DNA of 37,546 nucleotides from Helochares maculicollis (taxonomy: Eukaryota; Arthropoda; Insecta; Coleoptera; Hydrophilidae), in assembly GCA_033557835.1 (NCBI GenBank), contig JAWQRO010000508.1, positions 1-37,546 of the forward strand, written 5' to 3'. Position numbers and translations under genes: made by a program. Below the pieces are notes generated by a model. That model worked only from the letters and a program-made list of their open reading frames with translations, did no database searches and was not told the DNA's origin. Below are positions 11,901 through 22,600 of this stretch, in pieces. Position 1 is the stretch's first letter. Each line of letters starts with the position of its first letter.

Positions 11901-14900
11901 CTTTAACCGAGAATTTAAAAATTCCGTCCCTCCAGTATCCATCGGTCGGTTTGACTATCAGATTAAAAGTACTAAGGTCGTTATGGTTTTCGTACGTTAC
12001 ACTACAGTTTTTGGGGAGTAGCTGATCCATTTCTTGGGCTTCTCGCGTTAAGAGTTTGTCCCTGACGGAAATTCTGCTGGTGCACACATTATTGGTGTCC
12101 TGCTGCTTTTTAAGCTTCTTAGACAATGTAATCATGATTCCAGAGGCCTAAAAGTAACTAGAAGAACGATTAGCCCAAATTGTTCTCAATTAAAAAATTC
12201 GGTTTAAAAAAGTGAGGTTACTTACAACTGAACCTCCTAAATTTACGAATTGCGGGCGTGATTTATCACCATCACATGAAATTAATTATGTTGTTAATTT
12301 TCGGCTATTGTTTACACTAAAACTAATCAAAACAAGCTTTAAATTGCAGAAAATTCATTTTACTTCCAGTTTACTAATCATTTGATAGCTGCGTGAAGTT
12401 TGTGCAGACTGACGAAATGAAGCGAGATGGGCGAATTGTGTGTCCGTCGGTTGGAGAGAGCTGGCTGACTCAGCCTTTGAACTGCTCAGATGTGCGTACG
12501 CAACATGGGCGTATCAAATAGGTTTTGGCGTAGTAGTCATTGACGTACTTGTATATTTAGTCGCAATCCTTACACGGTGTCTTAATTGTGCTTATTATGC
12601 TCTGTTCTGGGCTCCTTTTGACCAAACAAGACCTTTATGGTTCATAACGTTATCCGCATTTGTAATTAATTTGATTTTTTAATAATATGGGTGCCATTCT
12701 CAGATAAAGTTGTTAAATTATCGTTGTAAACAACACATTTCTATATCAGTTCAGGTATTTGTTACATCGTGTGCACTGCTTTAGTTTTATATCTAATCCT
12801 GTTACAGCTTTGTTTCGTTGGTATTTCAGGACTATTTTCAATTTCCGCCAATCTTTGGATTATTTATATGTCGTTAAAATTACATTGTGATGACTGGTGT
12901 TATGCAGAAGCTTGATTTTTAGATGCAGTACTTTGATTTTACATACAATCCACTGGTACCCGTCAGGATATTTCAGGTTTTGGTTCTCTTTGTTATTTCT
13001 ATTTGTTTGTACAAATAAAGTCGTTTTATTGTTCCAGGATTGTGGTCTGTATTTGTATTCCAAATGTCCTTCGTTGTTTTTCAGTACTTTTGTCTTACTA
13101 CACTTAATTTTTAAGCCTGTGCGTGTCGCGACGTGCCATTTCTGGTGGAATTGTACCATTGCCATATCTTGATAATTAATAATTTTAGCAGAATGATATT
13201 TACAGCAAAATGGTATTTATAGCAGGTTGCCCTGATATGACCTGACTTGATACAACAAAAATAATTTGAATATTGACCATTTTGACCAATTATGTTTACG
13301 ACAGCCTGTCCTGTCCTTGGCTTCAAAATGAACAGTCATTCTTTAGTCGATTAATTGATTTCGCTAAAGACCATAATATTTTACAGCACGCACGCATATA
13401 CGCAAAACAAGTGAACGGGCGGTGCTATACAATAGCCGTCCAGGTTTCGATGAAATCGAAAGCTTTCTCGTAATCTACAATAATTCTCAACTTGTATTAT
13501 AGAACGCCATCGAGATATTTTCTTAAATCAGCGAACAAAATGCTACTTATCGTAACTTGACGGGGAATTTGAGGGCAGAAAAATTCAAGCCAGTCTTAGC
13601 AACACGTTGTTTTGAAACGTCATTTAAATGCAGGGTAAATTTCTCTACTTAGTATCTTACCTTCAAAGTGTACTCTTCAGTATTGGCCATAAAATTTGGG
13701 TGCGCTACTATTCCCCACAATCAAAACAAATCAGCTATGAAATAATGATCAACATTTTGCATTTGCGATTTGGAAAAAACTATTGTTATAGAACTTCTCC
13801 GTGAACGAGGCCTAGAGCAATTGTTACCGACTACTCTTGGATAAAATAACATTTTTCTCAAAACACAAATTTCTAGTTGCAATCAGGTATTCGCTGAAAC
13901 GATCGTTCTTGAATCATTCAGAAACTTAAGGATTCCAGCTCAATAAAATTTATTTGGAAACCTGGTAAAATTTGTCGGTTTACGTTGCTTTAACAAATAC
14001 AAAACAATACTTCATTTATAACTCCCTAAGCATTAAAAATATCAAGCCACAAATTTCATTAATTCAAGCTTTAATCAATTACATTCGTAACTGAAAACAA
14101 GATAACTTTCAATTAGTACAAGGACATCAATTGAATAAAAAATACTAATCATGTCTGGACCATTTAGAGGCGAATTTGATTCCCACCACTACTGAGATGC
14201 TTGCATATCCCAAATTTCTAAATTTAATTCACTAAGTCTTCCTCATTCCTCAAACAAAAAATTACTCCGCAACACGGCATTGAAAATTCGAATTTTATAT
14301 CGAACAGATTCATACAATCGCATACAATTAGAATAATCAACCTATTCAGTATGTAACAAGTGCCCATTCAAAAAAATAAGTGATGAATGAGGAGATACCT
14401 AGAATTTTTGTTACTCTCTCTGATTCCCCTCAAGATTTTTCGTAGCAGTTGATCGAAAAATACAGAGTAATTAATAACCAAGAAAGAGATAAAACTAGGG
14501 ACTGATGCATTTAGATAAACCATTAGTTTTAAGCTCTAATATTTTTACAATAAATAAAAAGATGAAGAATTGTTGCTAACTGCAGCCATTTTTCATCTAA
14601 CCAGATATTGTAGCTGCAAATCTCAATATATACGATGAGTATTATATAGCGTGACTTTGATTTAAAAATATACCTGAAATCAAGAAACACAAAACGGTTA
14701 AAAAATATAACTATTTAATGGCAACATAATTATAAGTTCGTGTAAACATTATTTTGTTACACCAATTATAGCATGTAATATTTATAAAGATTTATTGAAA
14801 TGACCAAGCGAAATTGCATAATAATAATCATATTAAAAAATCGTAAAAAATGCACGATAACATCTAATTACGCAGCTGAAAATACAAAAAAACACATAAA

Positions 14901-16081
14901 GACCAGATGCAATTGCCGACATTACATAGTAGCATCAAGTAAAGCAATAGCAAATATTCTGCGTTATCAAAGCAGTGCTAAACAATTTTTTCTATCTAAA
15001 AATAAAACCTCGCAGCAGTGGGCAAACAACATTAATTTTAAAATTATATATTACCAGCTATATGGGAAAACAAATGACAGTTACTAATTTAACATCTACA
15101 AAATCTTGAAATCTAAATAAGAAGATGAAATGCATTTTTGCTAATAAGCTATAATTTTTAAGCAAACAAATAATAACATCTCCTGGTCGACACTTTTATA
15201 ACAAATCAGCTCAATAAATGGTCGTAATTTTAGAAAAGTTATTTCTTTTATTACGAAATTCAATTAGGTGTAATTATTCAAATAACATAACATCATATAA
15301 CAAAACATAACATTTAAGCAAGACAAACTGATTTTATTTGTAAATTGAGTCACCTCATATTCTTATCAATCTAATTTCATAGGAGACGACTGTTTATTGT
15401 TATTCATAGCAGCTGAACCATAAATTTATTAAGCTTTCAAGTCTCACCAAATTTATAATGCAGGAGGCAAACCATAGTGCATATCTGCATGTTCTATGTT
15501 TTGTAGCAGTTTAGACCTGTATTTTTTCTGGTGGAAAATTCAGCGCAGTTGATGGTGTGAAATAAGCTTGAACTACTATGAAAATGATTTTTTCAGAGAA
15601 ATGGAACCACCATAAATGCAGCTTGGACGAAATTTACAAAGGAGCCATTCTGCTACTAGAAGCAGCCCTGTTGGAGCCCATCACGCAAGTGGCTGGAGGC
15701 GTCGTAATCTTCGACATGGATGGCCTCTCCCTTCCTCAGACAATGCAGTTCACTCCCCCATTCGCCAAAAGACTGGTGGACATGCTCCAGGAAGCTTTGC
15801 ATTTGCGATTGAAGAACTTGCACATTGTCAACCAACCTTACGTCTTCAACATGGTGTTCGCTTTGTTCAAACCATTCTTGAAGGAAAAATTGAAGAAGCG
15901 TCTCATCTTCCACGGCACTGACAGGAAATCGTTGCACAAATACATCAGCCCCAAACACTTGCCCAAAGCGTATGGAGGTGTCCTTGATCCACCTCAAATT
16001 GTAGCCAAAGACTGGTACGCGTACTTATGTTTATTAGAAAAAGAATTCAAAGCCATCAATGAGTATGGATACAAAAAATAA
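2984..16081 (+). CDS. CRAL-TRIO domain protein (clavesin/alpha-TTP-like), gene A, spliced
   Basis: Four coding exons are proposed: 2984-2993, 8700-8974, 11009-11162 and 15597-16081, giving 307 aa. All introns are GT/AG with phases 1, 0 and 1. The family binds a lipophilic ligand (retinoid, tocopherol or phosphoinositide type) and moves it between membranes in the cytosol. Residues about 30-95 form the helical CRAL-TRIO N-terminal domain, ending in the motif WLIRFLRPCKYYPESAL. Residues about 110-290 form the lipid-binding domain, with the hallmark VNQPYVFNMVFALFKPFL, then FHGTDRKSLHKYISP and LPKAYGG. Length fits the family (about 300 aa). Exon 1 (MVN plus one base) is the least certain part: it has an ATG, an exact GTAAGC donor and the right phase. 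The gene is a paralogue of gene B, which converges on it from the other strand. Introns are large (5.7, 2.0 and 4.4 kb), and intron 3 hosts UBE2F. Confidence 0.82.
2994..8699 (+). other. Intron 1 of gene A (5.7 kb)
   Basis: It begins gtaagc and ends tttgtctcag. Apart from the 165-bp tandem duplication at 4758-5090, only AT-rich sequence with short chance frames is seen (for example 3248-3511, 6972-7154 and 8027-8260). None has a family motif. The intron depends on the exon 1 call; if the true first exon lies elsewhere, part of this stretch is promoter or 5' leader. Confidence 0.5.
4758..5090. repeat. 165-bp tandem duplication, two copies
   Basis: Copy 1 is 4758-4922 and copy 2 is 4923-5090. 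Both begin cacgactttgataatattta and end near ttcgtgaaa. They run in parallel over their whole length with scattered substitutions and one small indel. The duplication lies in intron 1 of gene A and explains the open frame at 4893-5105, which has no other support. Confidence 0.85.
8975..11008 (+). other. Intron 2 of gene A (2.0 kb)
   Basis: Donor gtaagc follows ...SALDL and acceptor tgttctag precedes IKRYYAFK. The same phase-0 junction occurs in gene B between ...RAFKM and MKNYYKFK. The intron carries a decayed mariner on the minus strand at about 9120-9745. The remaining 1.2 kb is AT-rich with nothing recognisable. Confidence 0.75.
9120..9745 (-). pseudogene. Heavily decayed mariner transposase remnant
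   Basis: Reading the minus strand, pieces of a mauritiana-like mariner transposase appear in the correct order but in changing frames. They are DFDVSDKEG (about 9650-9680), KLAKQLNVSQEVV (about 9555-9595), YLLTRQRR (about 9420-9445), EKWIY (about 9385-9400), PSDYYLFRLMQ (about 9260-9295) and a VVINDKKYF-like end (about 9125-9150). The central part between the first and third catalytic aspartates is deleted. The collinear order makes coincidence unlikely. No terminal repeats were recognised. It is much older than the copies at 26-31 kb. Confidence 0.65.
11239..11400. repeat. 43-bp tandem repeat, about 3.8 copies
   Basis: The unit contains ggcatttatg followed by acaaagctgcgaaataaaa. Successive ggc positions at 11249, 11292, 11335 and 11378 give an exact 43-base period. 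The last unit has lost about ten bases (the catttagggac part). The array lies in intron 3 of gene A, about 200 bases beyond the 3' end of the nested UBE2F gene. Confidence 0.9.
11424..11429 (-). terminator. Candidate polyadenylation signal of UBE2F
   Basis: AATAAA on the minus strand, about 170 bases beyond the UBE2F stop codon. It is the first exact hexamer downstream, between the coding region and the 43-bp repeat. Confidence 0.45.
11599..12135 (-). CDS. UBE2F: NEDD8-conjugating enzyme UBE2F-like
   Basis: A complete intronless frame of 178 aa. The family takes NEDD8 from the NAE1/UBA3 activating enzyme and, with RBX2 (SAG), transfers it to cullin 5. Seen here: an N-terminal extension beginning MITLSKKLKK, then a UBC fold with YNMVPP (about 83-88), the HPN motif (98-100), the active-site cysteine 108 in EEGEVCLSLLRQ, GWSPTR and the C-terminal helix ending YVNKYAKD. 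The M-[IL]-TL-KLKK start, VSVRDKLL-like segment and NFDDPLN distinguish it from UBC12/UBE2M. An in-frame TAG lies just upstream of the ATG, so the N-terminus is complete. It lies antisense inside intron 3 of CRAL-TRIO gene A. Loss of introns could mean an ancient retrocopy, but the frame is intact and looks functional. Confidence 0.93.
   Translation of the reverse strand: MITLSKKLKKQQDTNNVCTSRISVRDKLLTREAQEMDQLLPKNCSVTYENHNDLSTFNLIVKPTDGYWRDGIFKFSVKVTEEYNMVPPVVKCMTLLWHPNISEEGEVCLSLLRQYSVDGSGWSPTRRLKDIVWGLHDLFTDLVNFDDPLNTEAADMYRNNKVEFEKKVALYVNKYAKD
12136..12421. promoter_or_regulatory. Probable divergent promoter between UBE2F and a plus-strand frame
   Basis: These 286 bases separate the UBE2F start (minus) from the hydrophobic plus-strand frame at 12422-12682. 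The stretch must contain the UBE2F leader and promoter because UBE2F sits inside another gene's intron. No TATA box or clear initiator was identified. Confidence 0.4.
12422..12682 (+). CDS. Hypothetical hydrophobic small protein or exon, no ATG in frame
   Basis: An open frame of about 86 codons ending in TAA at 12680-12682. It encodes a membrane-like segment (IGFGVVVIDVLVYLVAIL), a cysteine pair, then FWAPFDQTRPLWF and a second hydrophobic stretch ending AFVINLIF. It has no in-frame ATG: nearby ATGs at 12417 and 12427 are in other frames and give 34 and 13 codons. It may be a 3' exon of an unseen gene, a decayed gene, or chance. It diverges from UBE2F about 290 bases away. I do not recognise the family. 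Confidence 0.3.
   Translation, partial: ARWANCVSVGWRELADSAFELLRCAYATWAYQIGFGVVVIDVLVYLVAILTRCLNCAYYALFWAPFDQTRPLWFITLSAFVINLIF
12860..13326 (-). pseudogene. Possible retroelement (Gag-like) remnant
   Basis: Two overlapping minus frames (12860-13165 and 13111-13326) have lysine-rich, asparagine-rich composition. The second contains CIKSGHIRATC, which resembles the CX4HX4C half of a retroviral-type CCHC zinc knuckle; the first cysteine pair is incomplete. No protease, reverse transcriptase or terminal repeats are seen nearby. The assignment is weak and could be chance. Confidence 0.2.
13330..15590. other. AT-rich intronic stretch, nothing recognised
   Basis: Within intron 3 of gene A. Short frames such as 14800-15087 are lysine- and asparagine-rich translations of A-rich DNA with no motif. 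No RNA gene, repeat or transposon end was identified. Confidence 0.4.
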
Positions 16082-16082
16082 A
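16077..16082 (+). terminator. Candidate polyadenylation signal of gene A, overlapping the stop codon
   Basis: AATAAA overlaps the TAA stop of gene A (stop at 16079-16081), which would give a 3' UTR of only a few tens of bases. A second exact AATAAA occurs at 16429-16434 and would extend the transcript towards the end of gene B. Confidence 0.45.
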
Positions 16083-16377
16083 GCCATTGTAACATTCCAT
16101 GAACAACTGTAGTTTTTTATTACGATATTTTGTAGTAATATTATTATTTTTAAAGTGGTGTCTGTGTTACCAACCCTATTAGTTCTATCTAACAAATATG
16201 TTTAGGAGTATCTTTTTACATAATTCGATGTTGCATTTTATTAGCGTTTTATTTTTCATTTTGAGTTTGAAATCCTGACGCTCATGTCTGACAATTATTG
16301 AAAAATCGTCATTTTAAAAGTAGTTTGCTAAAACTATTTTGTATGTGATATGACATCACCTTTTAAATTAATATATA

Positions 16378-16383
16378 TTTATT
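16378..16383 (-). terminator. Candidate polyadenylation signal of gene B
   Basis: AATAAA on the minus strand, about 170 bases beyond the proposed gene B stop at 16552-16554. Further minus-strand hexamers lie at 16248-16253 and 16237-16242. The two convergent genes therefore share a gap of about 470 bases in which their 3' ends may overlap. Confidence 0.4.
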
Positions 16384-16551
16384 GTATATATATAAAAAAT
16401 GTATTTTAAATATGGTATTTTATACAATAATAAACTTAGACTAAAAAATAATAATATATCATTTTCCTAACAATACTCCTAAATTTGCTCTGCTTATATG
16501 CAGTACTATAAATAGTCCATAAGTTATTTCCACTTTACTTTGATATGTAGC

Positions 16552-16601
16552 TCATCCCTCTTGCCTTTCGTTCCCCTTTGTGTAACCTAAGGTTTCGCAT
16601 A
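16552..16601 (-). other. Cryptic last exon of gene B
   Basis: Exon 5 can end in ECK* at 16675, but that stop overlaps a perfect GTAAGT donor (16677-16682). A T-rich acceptor ending tttcag lies 81 bases on. Splicing gives KEFE-LCETLGYTKG... with a stop at 16552-16554. This lines up with the C-terminus of gene A, KEFKAINEYGYKK, sharing GY.K. Gene A has no intron here. Confidence 0.65.
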
Positions 16602-19600
16602 CTGAAACAAATATCAAATTAAAGTGCTGAAATTCCGAAACTATCAACTCAGACAATCTGATTCGGAAGTAATGTTACTTACATTCGAATTCTTTATCGT
16701 AATAACACATTAATTCACCCATTAAAGCGCCAGGGTACTCATCGATGTCCAACTCTCCTTTGTAGTAAGTAGGAAGGATATCTGGTGATATGTACTCATG
16801 CAAAGATTTCCAATTGTTTCCTATGAAATGCATTATTCTCTTCAGTTCTTCCGTAATGAAAGGCTTAAACATTGTGAAGAGCATGTTGAATATGTACGGT
16901 TGATTCACAATGTATAGCCCCCTTTTTCTAATGGGGGCGCATTCTTGGATGAAGCCAAGCAAAGCCTTGGCGAAATATGGTGTGAACTGCATTACGTGGT
17001 TCAGAGACAGCCCTTTATAGTCCATTATAACATGAACTCCTCCCAGTTGCGTCCTTGGCTCTATCATGGCTACTTCCAGTACCATCATCAAAGCTCGGTA
17101 TAACTCACACAACGACACTTTGCTAGGATCCCATTTTTCTGGAAACAAAAAGAACTTGTAGTTGGGGATATTACAGTGGTTGGAAACAGTTTGGTACTAC
17201 CTACATTTACAGTCGTAAACTGTGAAGAAAGAATTTAACGGAAACACATTGTTAGTAAGACAGAAGGACGAGAAATCTTTACAAAGACGATAAAACCATC
17301 TGGCTAGACTCCATAAACAGAAAAAGAATTTTTATCTAAATTACCTTGAATGATCGTATATTAGCTACTTTCGACCATTTTGTATCTATAATAGCTTGCC
17401 CATTGAAAGTACTATAGCCGAGAGTGTCTAAGTTGCATTTACATGTTAAAATATCTTCTTCATTAGTAATATGGAGTGCATTAAGAATTAGTGCCTTGGC
17501 AAATTTTAGAGATATAATTACTGTTAAAGATTGATTGTGCACTTTATTGAAATATAAATTGTTGAAATTGGGTACTGCTAGTTACAGGTACACCCCTCAT
17601 AGTTATTTCAATAACAAGACTCTCAAATCATTTGACGTTCATTCTTTGATCGGTATAAAAACGTGGCACTTAATCATCTCATTAGCACTTACACAACTTC
17701 TAACTTTTTGATAGTACACGCAATGCTTTATAGCCAATAAATATTTTAACAGGCTGATTCTATATGTTGTGTTAATTTAATTAATTTTTAATAGAGATAA
17801 TTTATCGTTAAAACCGTGACAATTTTGAACTTTGAATATTTCTTTATTCCAGCCCAAATGGTCGGGTACGGTTATAAAAACTAGTCAACACATATAAAAG
17901 TAATGCAAGAAATACCAAACAAGTATTTTCGATTTGGCAACCGTGGTGAAAATAAATATAAAGAACTCCCAACTTCTTAAGCTTGCCTGCAAAACAATTA
18001 AGACTTCCCCCATTTGTCAGTGATATATCGAATTAATGTCAGCTCCTAAAGCAATTTATTTAAACGAAATAATGATGTTGGCTTAACTACTTCTCAATAG
18101 GAACAAAGCTCGCGCTGCGACAATCTTCCTCTATCTTGAATCCTTGGACTTGGAAGTCGCAAGTGCATTATTTTCACATCAGAACCAGAAACTACTATTT
18201 CTCCTGCTGCGATAAATCAGTAGGTACAAAAGTGAGACCTTGCAAGGTCGTAATTAAGACGGAGAAAGTCAAGATCACTATTTCTGCAGAAGACCTTGAA
18301 AATTTTCATCTGGTGGAATAACGATTTCGTCCACCTACTTCGCTCAAACATATCTGCCTAACATGGAGGATATTACGTGCCTTCCACGAACATACCCAAG
18401 CGAAGGTGAAGCAAAAAAACAAGAGTTTTTTGTTAATTATATAACAAAATATAATTACTGTCGGTTCTTAGCTGCTTAGCATTTCGACAACACTTATGAC
18501 GTCGAAATTGGCTGATCCAGCAACCGTTAAGCACAAATTCTTTAAAGGTCACAATTTCTGTCTCCTTCACCTTAAATGAACCAAATATTTTCAAGAAGCC
18601 GTCCGACCATAAAACATATTAGTTTTATTGCATCAACATTGAAAGAGACTTATGAAATGATAAATTATCAGTACAAGCGTAACCTAGAGCTCGGTAGAAG
18701 AATTCAAGGTACTCACTTCCACAATGTAGGATGACCACTCTTTCCCCAAGCTCAGTCCTGTTGGGCAAAATGTTCAGAATGTTGGATTCGAAAACTTTCT
18801 TCAGGGCCTTGGGTCTTAAATTTGAGCAATATTTCGGATATTCCAGTTTGAATTTGTAGTAGTTTTTCATCTGGAATAAAAAAGAAGCAATTACCCCGCG
18901 GCATAAATATAAGCGACACAAGAATTAAGGGTCATTACATAAACAAAGTTTAATTACACACGGATATAATTGCTTTATATGAAATAGTCTTAAATTGCGT
19001 TTTATCTTTTGGACAAAAACCGTGCGTTATATAACATGGTGTCAAGGTAATAATCTTCAAAAACGTCCGGTTTCGCTAAAATTCTTTAGATTAATATGCA
19101 CAAGACTTAATTAAAATAATATATATGAGTGCATATATTTTAAATGAGACGCAAACGTTAGAGTTTGGCAACTGTTTGACTCCATGTAAACATAAAATGA
19201 CAGATTAGAGACTAACATATTAAATGTCTTGCAAAGTCCGCTGTTTTCAACAGTGTTTGTTTGCTGGTCTCGTCTTGTTTATGATACTGATAGTTGGATG
19301 CCAGAGAGGTTTTAAGATCAAGACTTTTGAGTGGAAATCTTCTGCTTTAGGCCTGGAGTTTTTGCTCTTCAACTTGATCTTCAGCTCTCCAACTTAATCG
19401 GTTAATAATGTTAATTTGCTGCTGCGGTATAATATATAATTTTGCAAATATGACTTAATTGTGAAACTATCACTAATTAAATCGATCAGCTTCTCGGTTA
19501 TCGGCAAGGTTTGACTATTTAACAGTTTTTTAAATCTATGTTCGATTCTAAATTAATATGCATGGCTTATGGAAGGTTAATTGGTAAACAAGTGTACAAT

Positions 19601-22600
19601 ATTTATTGTAAAAAAATTACCACTTCTCCTTGTAAAAACTTAGCATGTTTAGGCATTTCAGTTCGATAAAATCTGGACTTGTTTATGTAAAGCAAGCAGG
19701 TAAAAACGAACGGTGCAAAGGTTAATATTTTAGCTAGTTTTTGTGTAGGATCGGTATGTAAATGCATGCTGTAAAGATAGAAGATATAAAGTTAATTATT
19801 CTTCACTATTTTACGACTTCATCAATATTTTCCGGGTTTTATAAATATAACACGCTAACGCATATATTTTCTGTGGATTTATTTCCCCAATACTGTCAGT
19901 TTAATGAGTTGTAATAAATGATCAATTAATCTGCTTTATAGCAGACTTTTATAGCTGGTTTTTTAATTGCGTTATCATAATTGAAATAAAGCTGAGACAA
20001 AAAGCAAGTATTAAACCGATATACTTTGATGCAAAGCACATAAGTGGAAAATGCAGAAAATAGCCACTTCTAGCCCAGGCTAAAAGAGTTAGAAAAAGTC
20101 CTGGAGGCATAGCGAATATTTCTTCATTTGCCATTTGCAAAGGTGCTACATTATACATCATATCTGCGGGAGGCAAGATAAACTGTTTGTAAAATATATA
20201 TAAAACCGAAGTTCAATGGCGAAATTAGTCAAATTCTTGTTTACAAACGGTTACATATGTCTATAAGATAATCATAAAATATATGTGATTATAATAAGGC
20301 CAATGTTAATAATTTTAATGAGTATTAGATATTGTGCAATACATCTTTTATCATGAAATTATACGTTGTGGAGCGCTTGGCTCGTGTCATTGAGGAGACA
20401 AGTGGTGAGTTTTCACCAACTTTGTAAACTTTAACATTTTAAATAAATACTTTCAGGGGTTCATTTTGTTTTCGCTCCGTTTTGTTCGTGTCTTTGCGAT
20501 TACCCGCAAATTTAAGATATTGATTTAGAAAAGATGATTGAATTGCTTCACAGCTATTGTTTATTTGTCCAACACAACTAAATAGACTTTGAAAGAAACT
20601 CAGCTATTTGCAGGAACATTGAATGTTATTTAGTTCATTGACTATTGGAAATAAGCCTGGGCAACCAATCCAGTATGCAAATAAACTTTTTCTAAAGCTG
20701 CCAAATCATTTTGTGCCGGCCCACAAAAAATTAGCCATCTTCGGCTTTAGTTCATAGCTTTAATTTTTGTGTATAATCACAATGCTTTAAATATCTGCCT
20801 TGCTGCAGCTATAAGTGCTTGTAATTGCTGGGCAAGTATCCACCAAAAACCAGCAACATTGATTAACCAATAGAAAAATAGAATCTTTACATATGGGGAA
20901 GCAAAACAATATGCAGGAATTGTAACAGCAAATATTTCTATCACTATAGAGTGGATATGTTTCAATAAAATAAAAGATTAGTGTATCATAAATAAAAGCC
21001 TAAAGCTAAAGGATCAGGCCAATTTACTTTATTTCGCGCCTCATCTACTTTTACGACATTTTAGGCGCTATTTTTCTTTTATAAACTGCCTAAGTCAATT
21101 ACCGAGATTAATACTCGAAAAATAATAGTTTACAAATCGTTGATTCGCGGCTGTTTAGTAAACAATTTTTTGGCTGTTGGGATCAAATTCGTTTCAGCAC
21201 ATAAAACTAGTTAATTATAAATCTGTATTTCTTTTTATTTTCATAATAGCAAGGTGCAGACATGTAATCAAAATAGAGAAGCCTCATAAGCAAAACAAAA
21301 TTTATATTAGTCCAATCATATAATCAATCGCCATTATTACAATCGTTATTGTAATATATCAGCAACAGGATCGTTTTTCCGCCACGTCCTTGGCAAAACT
21401 AATGCAACTGATTATTAGATACTCCAACAAAAATATCGAAAGGTAACAGAATAAAAATCGCAGAGACGATGCTTATCCAAAATCACACTAAGTGCAAACA
21501 AATATACCGCAATATGCCAAAGCAATTAATAAATCATTGTGCAAAATTATAAAATACACTATTTTTAGCATTAATTAAATAATTTATTATGGTTCCATCT
21601 AATGACGCGTTTTTATATCCAACAAAATGTTATTGCCGCATCAAATCTCTGTTCAGATCAATGCGTCATAAGCAGGTCCCTGGCTCTAAATAAAGCAAAA
21701 AATCGTAGTTTTAATTTGGAAGCTAGAGACTTTGGAATATTTAGCAGAATAAGAAAACTTGCACGATTTGAAACCACTGACGTAAAGTTAATTAAACACA
21801 AAAGTCACTTTGTCTAGTCTATATTGTTAGCCTCCAAATTCGATGTTCAAAATGCATCTGTAAGATTTTTCGTTCCAGTTCAATTTCATTTTTGAGTTTA
21901 GAGTGAAACTAAATTTAACGTCAAGGCTTGACCTCTCAACAAAGCCGATTTGGTTTCAAAATGGCCCTAAAATTGTTTATAACCAAATATCCAAAAATTG
22001 CAGAGTCTATACTGACAGGAAACGTTTTGAGCTCAAAAATTTCCAAGCGCTTCACCTCCATGAATAAAGAACAAATAAGTGCCTTCTTTGTGTGCAGCCA
22101 GACATTGACCAACATGGGCCTCTACTTCAACTACTACCTGGGCCAAACGAAGAATGTCTACCTGAAGGATTATTTACTTGGCGCTCTTTGGTCCAGGATC
22201 CTTTCTCTCAAAAGTTGCAACGCAATGTGAAGTAAAAAAGTGCAAGCTTGATTGCAAAAAACTCATCTTTAGGCAAACAACCTATCGCCGATGCAAACAA
22301 GCTAAAGACGTCATAAGGACCAACCGTGAAAAAAGCACGCTAAAATTAAAGAACTAAAAAAGCTTTTGGCTAATATCCCGAGATTATGGAATTCAAGGCT
22401 AACAACATATAGTAAACAAATTGAATTTTTAGCTCGCAGTGGTACAGCAACAAAAACAGATAAAAATTAGATACCGCGTCACCGGATGGAACTTCCGGAT
22501 CTAATGTTCTATTTTCATTAACAATTAGTTCATGGTGCCACACTTACCATTTTAAAGGCTCTTTCCGGGTAGAAATGGTTGGGCCTTAAAAACTTGATAA

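Larger units (their letters stand above)
11163..15596 (+). other. Intron 3 of gene A (4.4 kb) with nested genes
   Basis: It begins gtaagt after LG|K and ends ttttttcag before the last exon; the phase-1 junction is shared with gene B. It contains a 43-bp tandem repeat (11239-11400), the UBE2F gene on the other strand (11599-12135), a hydrophobic frame (12422-12682) and weak retroelement-like frames (12860-13326). From about 13330 to 15596 only AT-rich sequence with chance frames is visible. Confidence 0.7.
18871..22547 (-). other. Intron 3 of gene B (3.7 kb)
   Basis: Phase-0 junctions match intron 2 of gene A. Besides four small unassigned frames listed separately (19949-20163 and 20777-20943 on minus; 20353-20515 and 21961-22230 on plus), the stretch is AT-rich. 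It has a short aligned TIR-free region only and no transposon was recognised. Confidence 0.6.

Noticed and set aside
11717..12025. Plus-strand open frame of about 100 codons
   Set aside because: Lies antisense to UBE2F, whose frame has full family support; it is a shadow.
15616..15997. Second frames on both strands of the gene A last exon
   Set aside because: They overlap the well-supported CRAL-TRIO exon and carry no motif of their own.
18136..18321. Plus frame ending KVKITISAEDLENFHLVE
   Set aside because: Mildly coding-like, but no ATG, acceptor or known family; kept only as a note in the intron entry.
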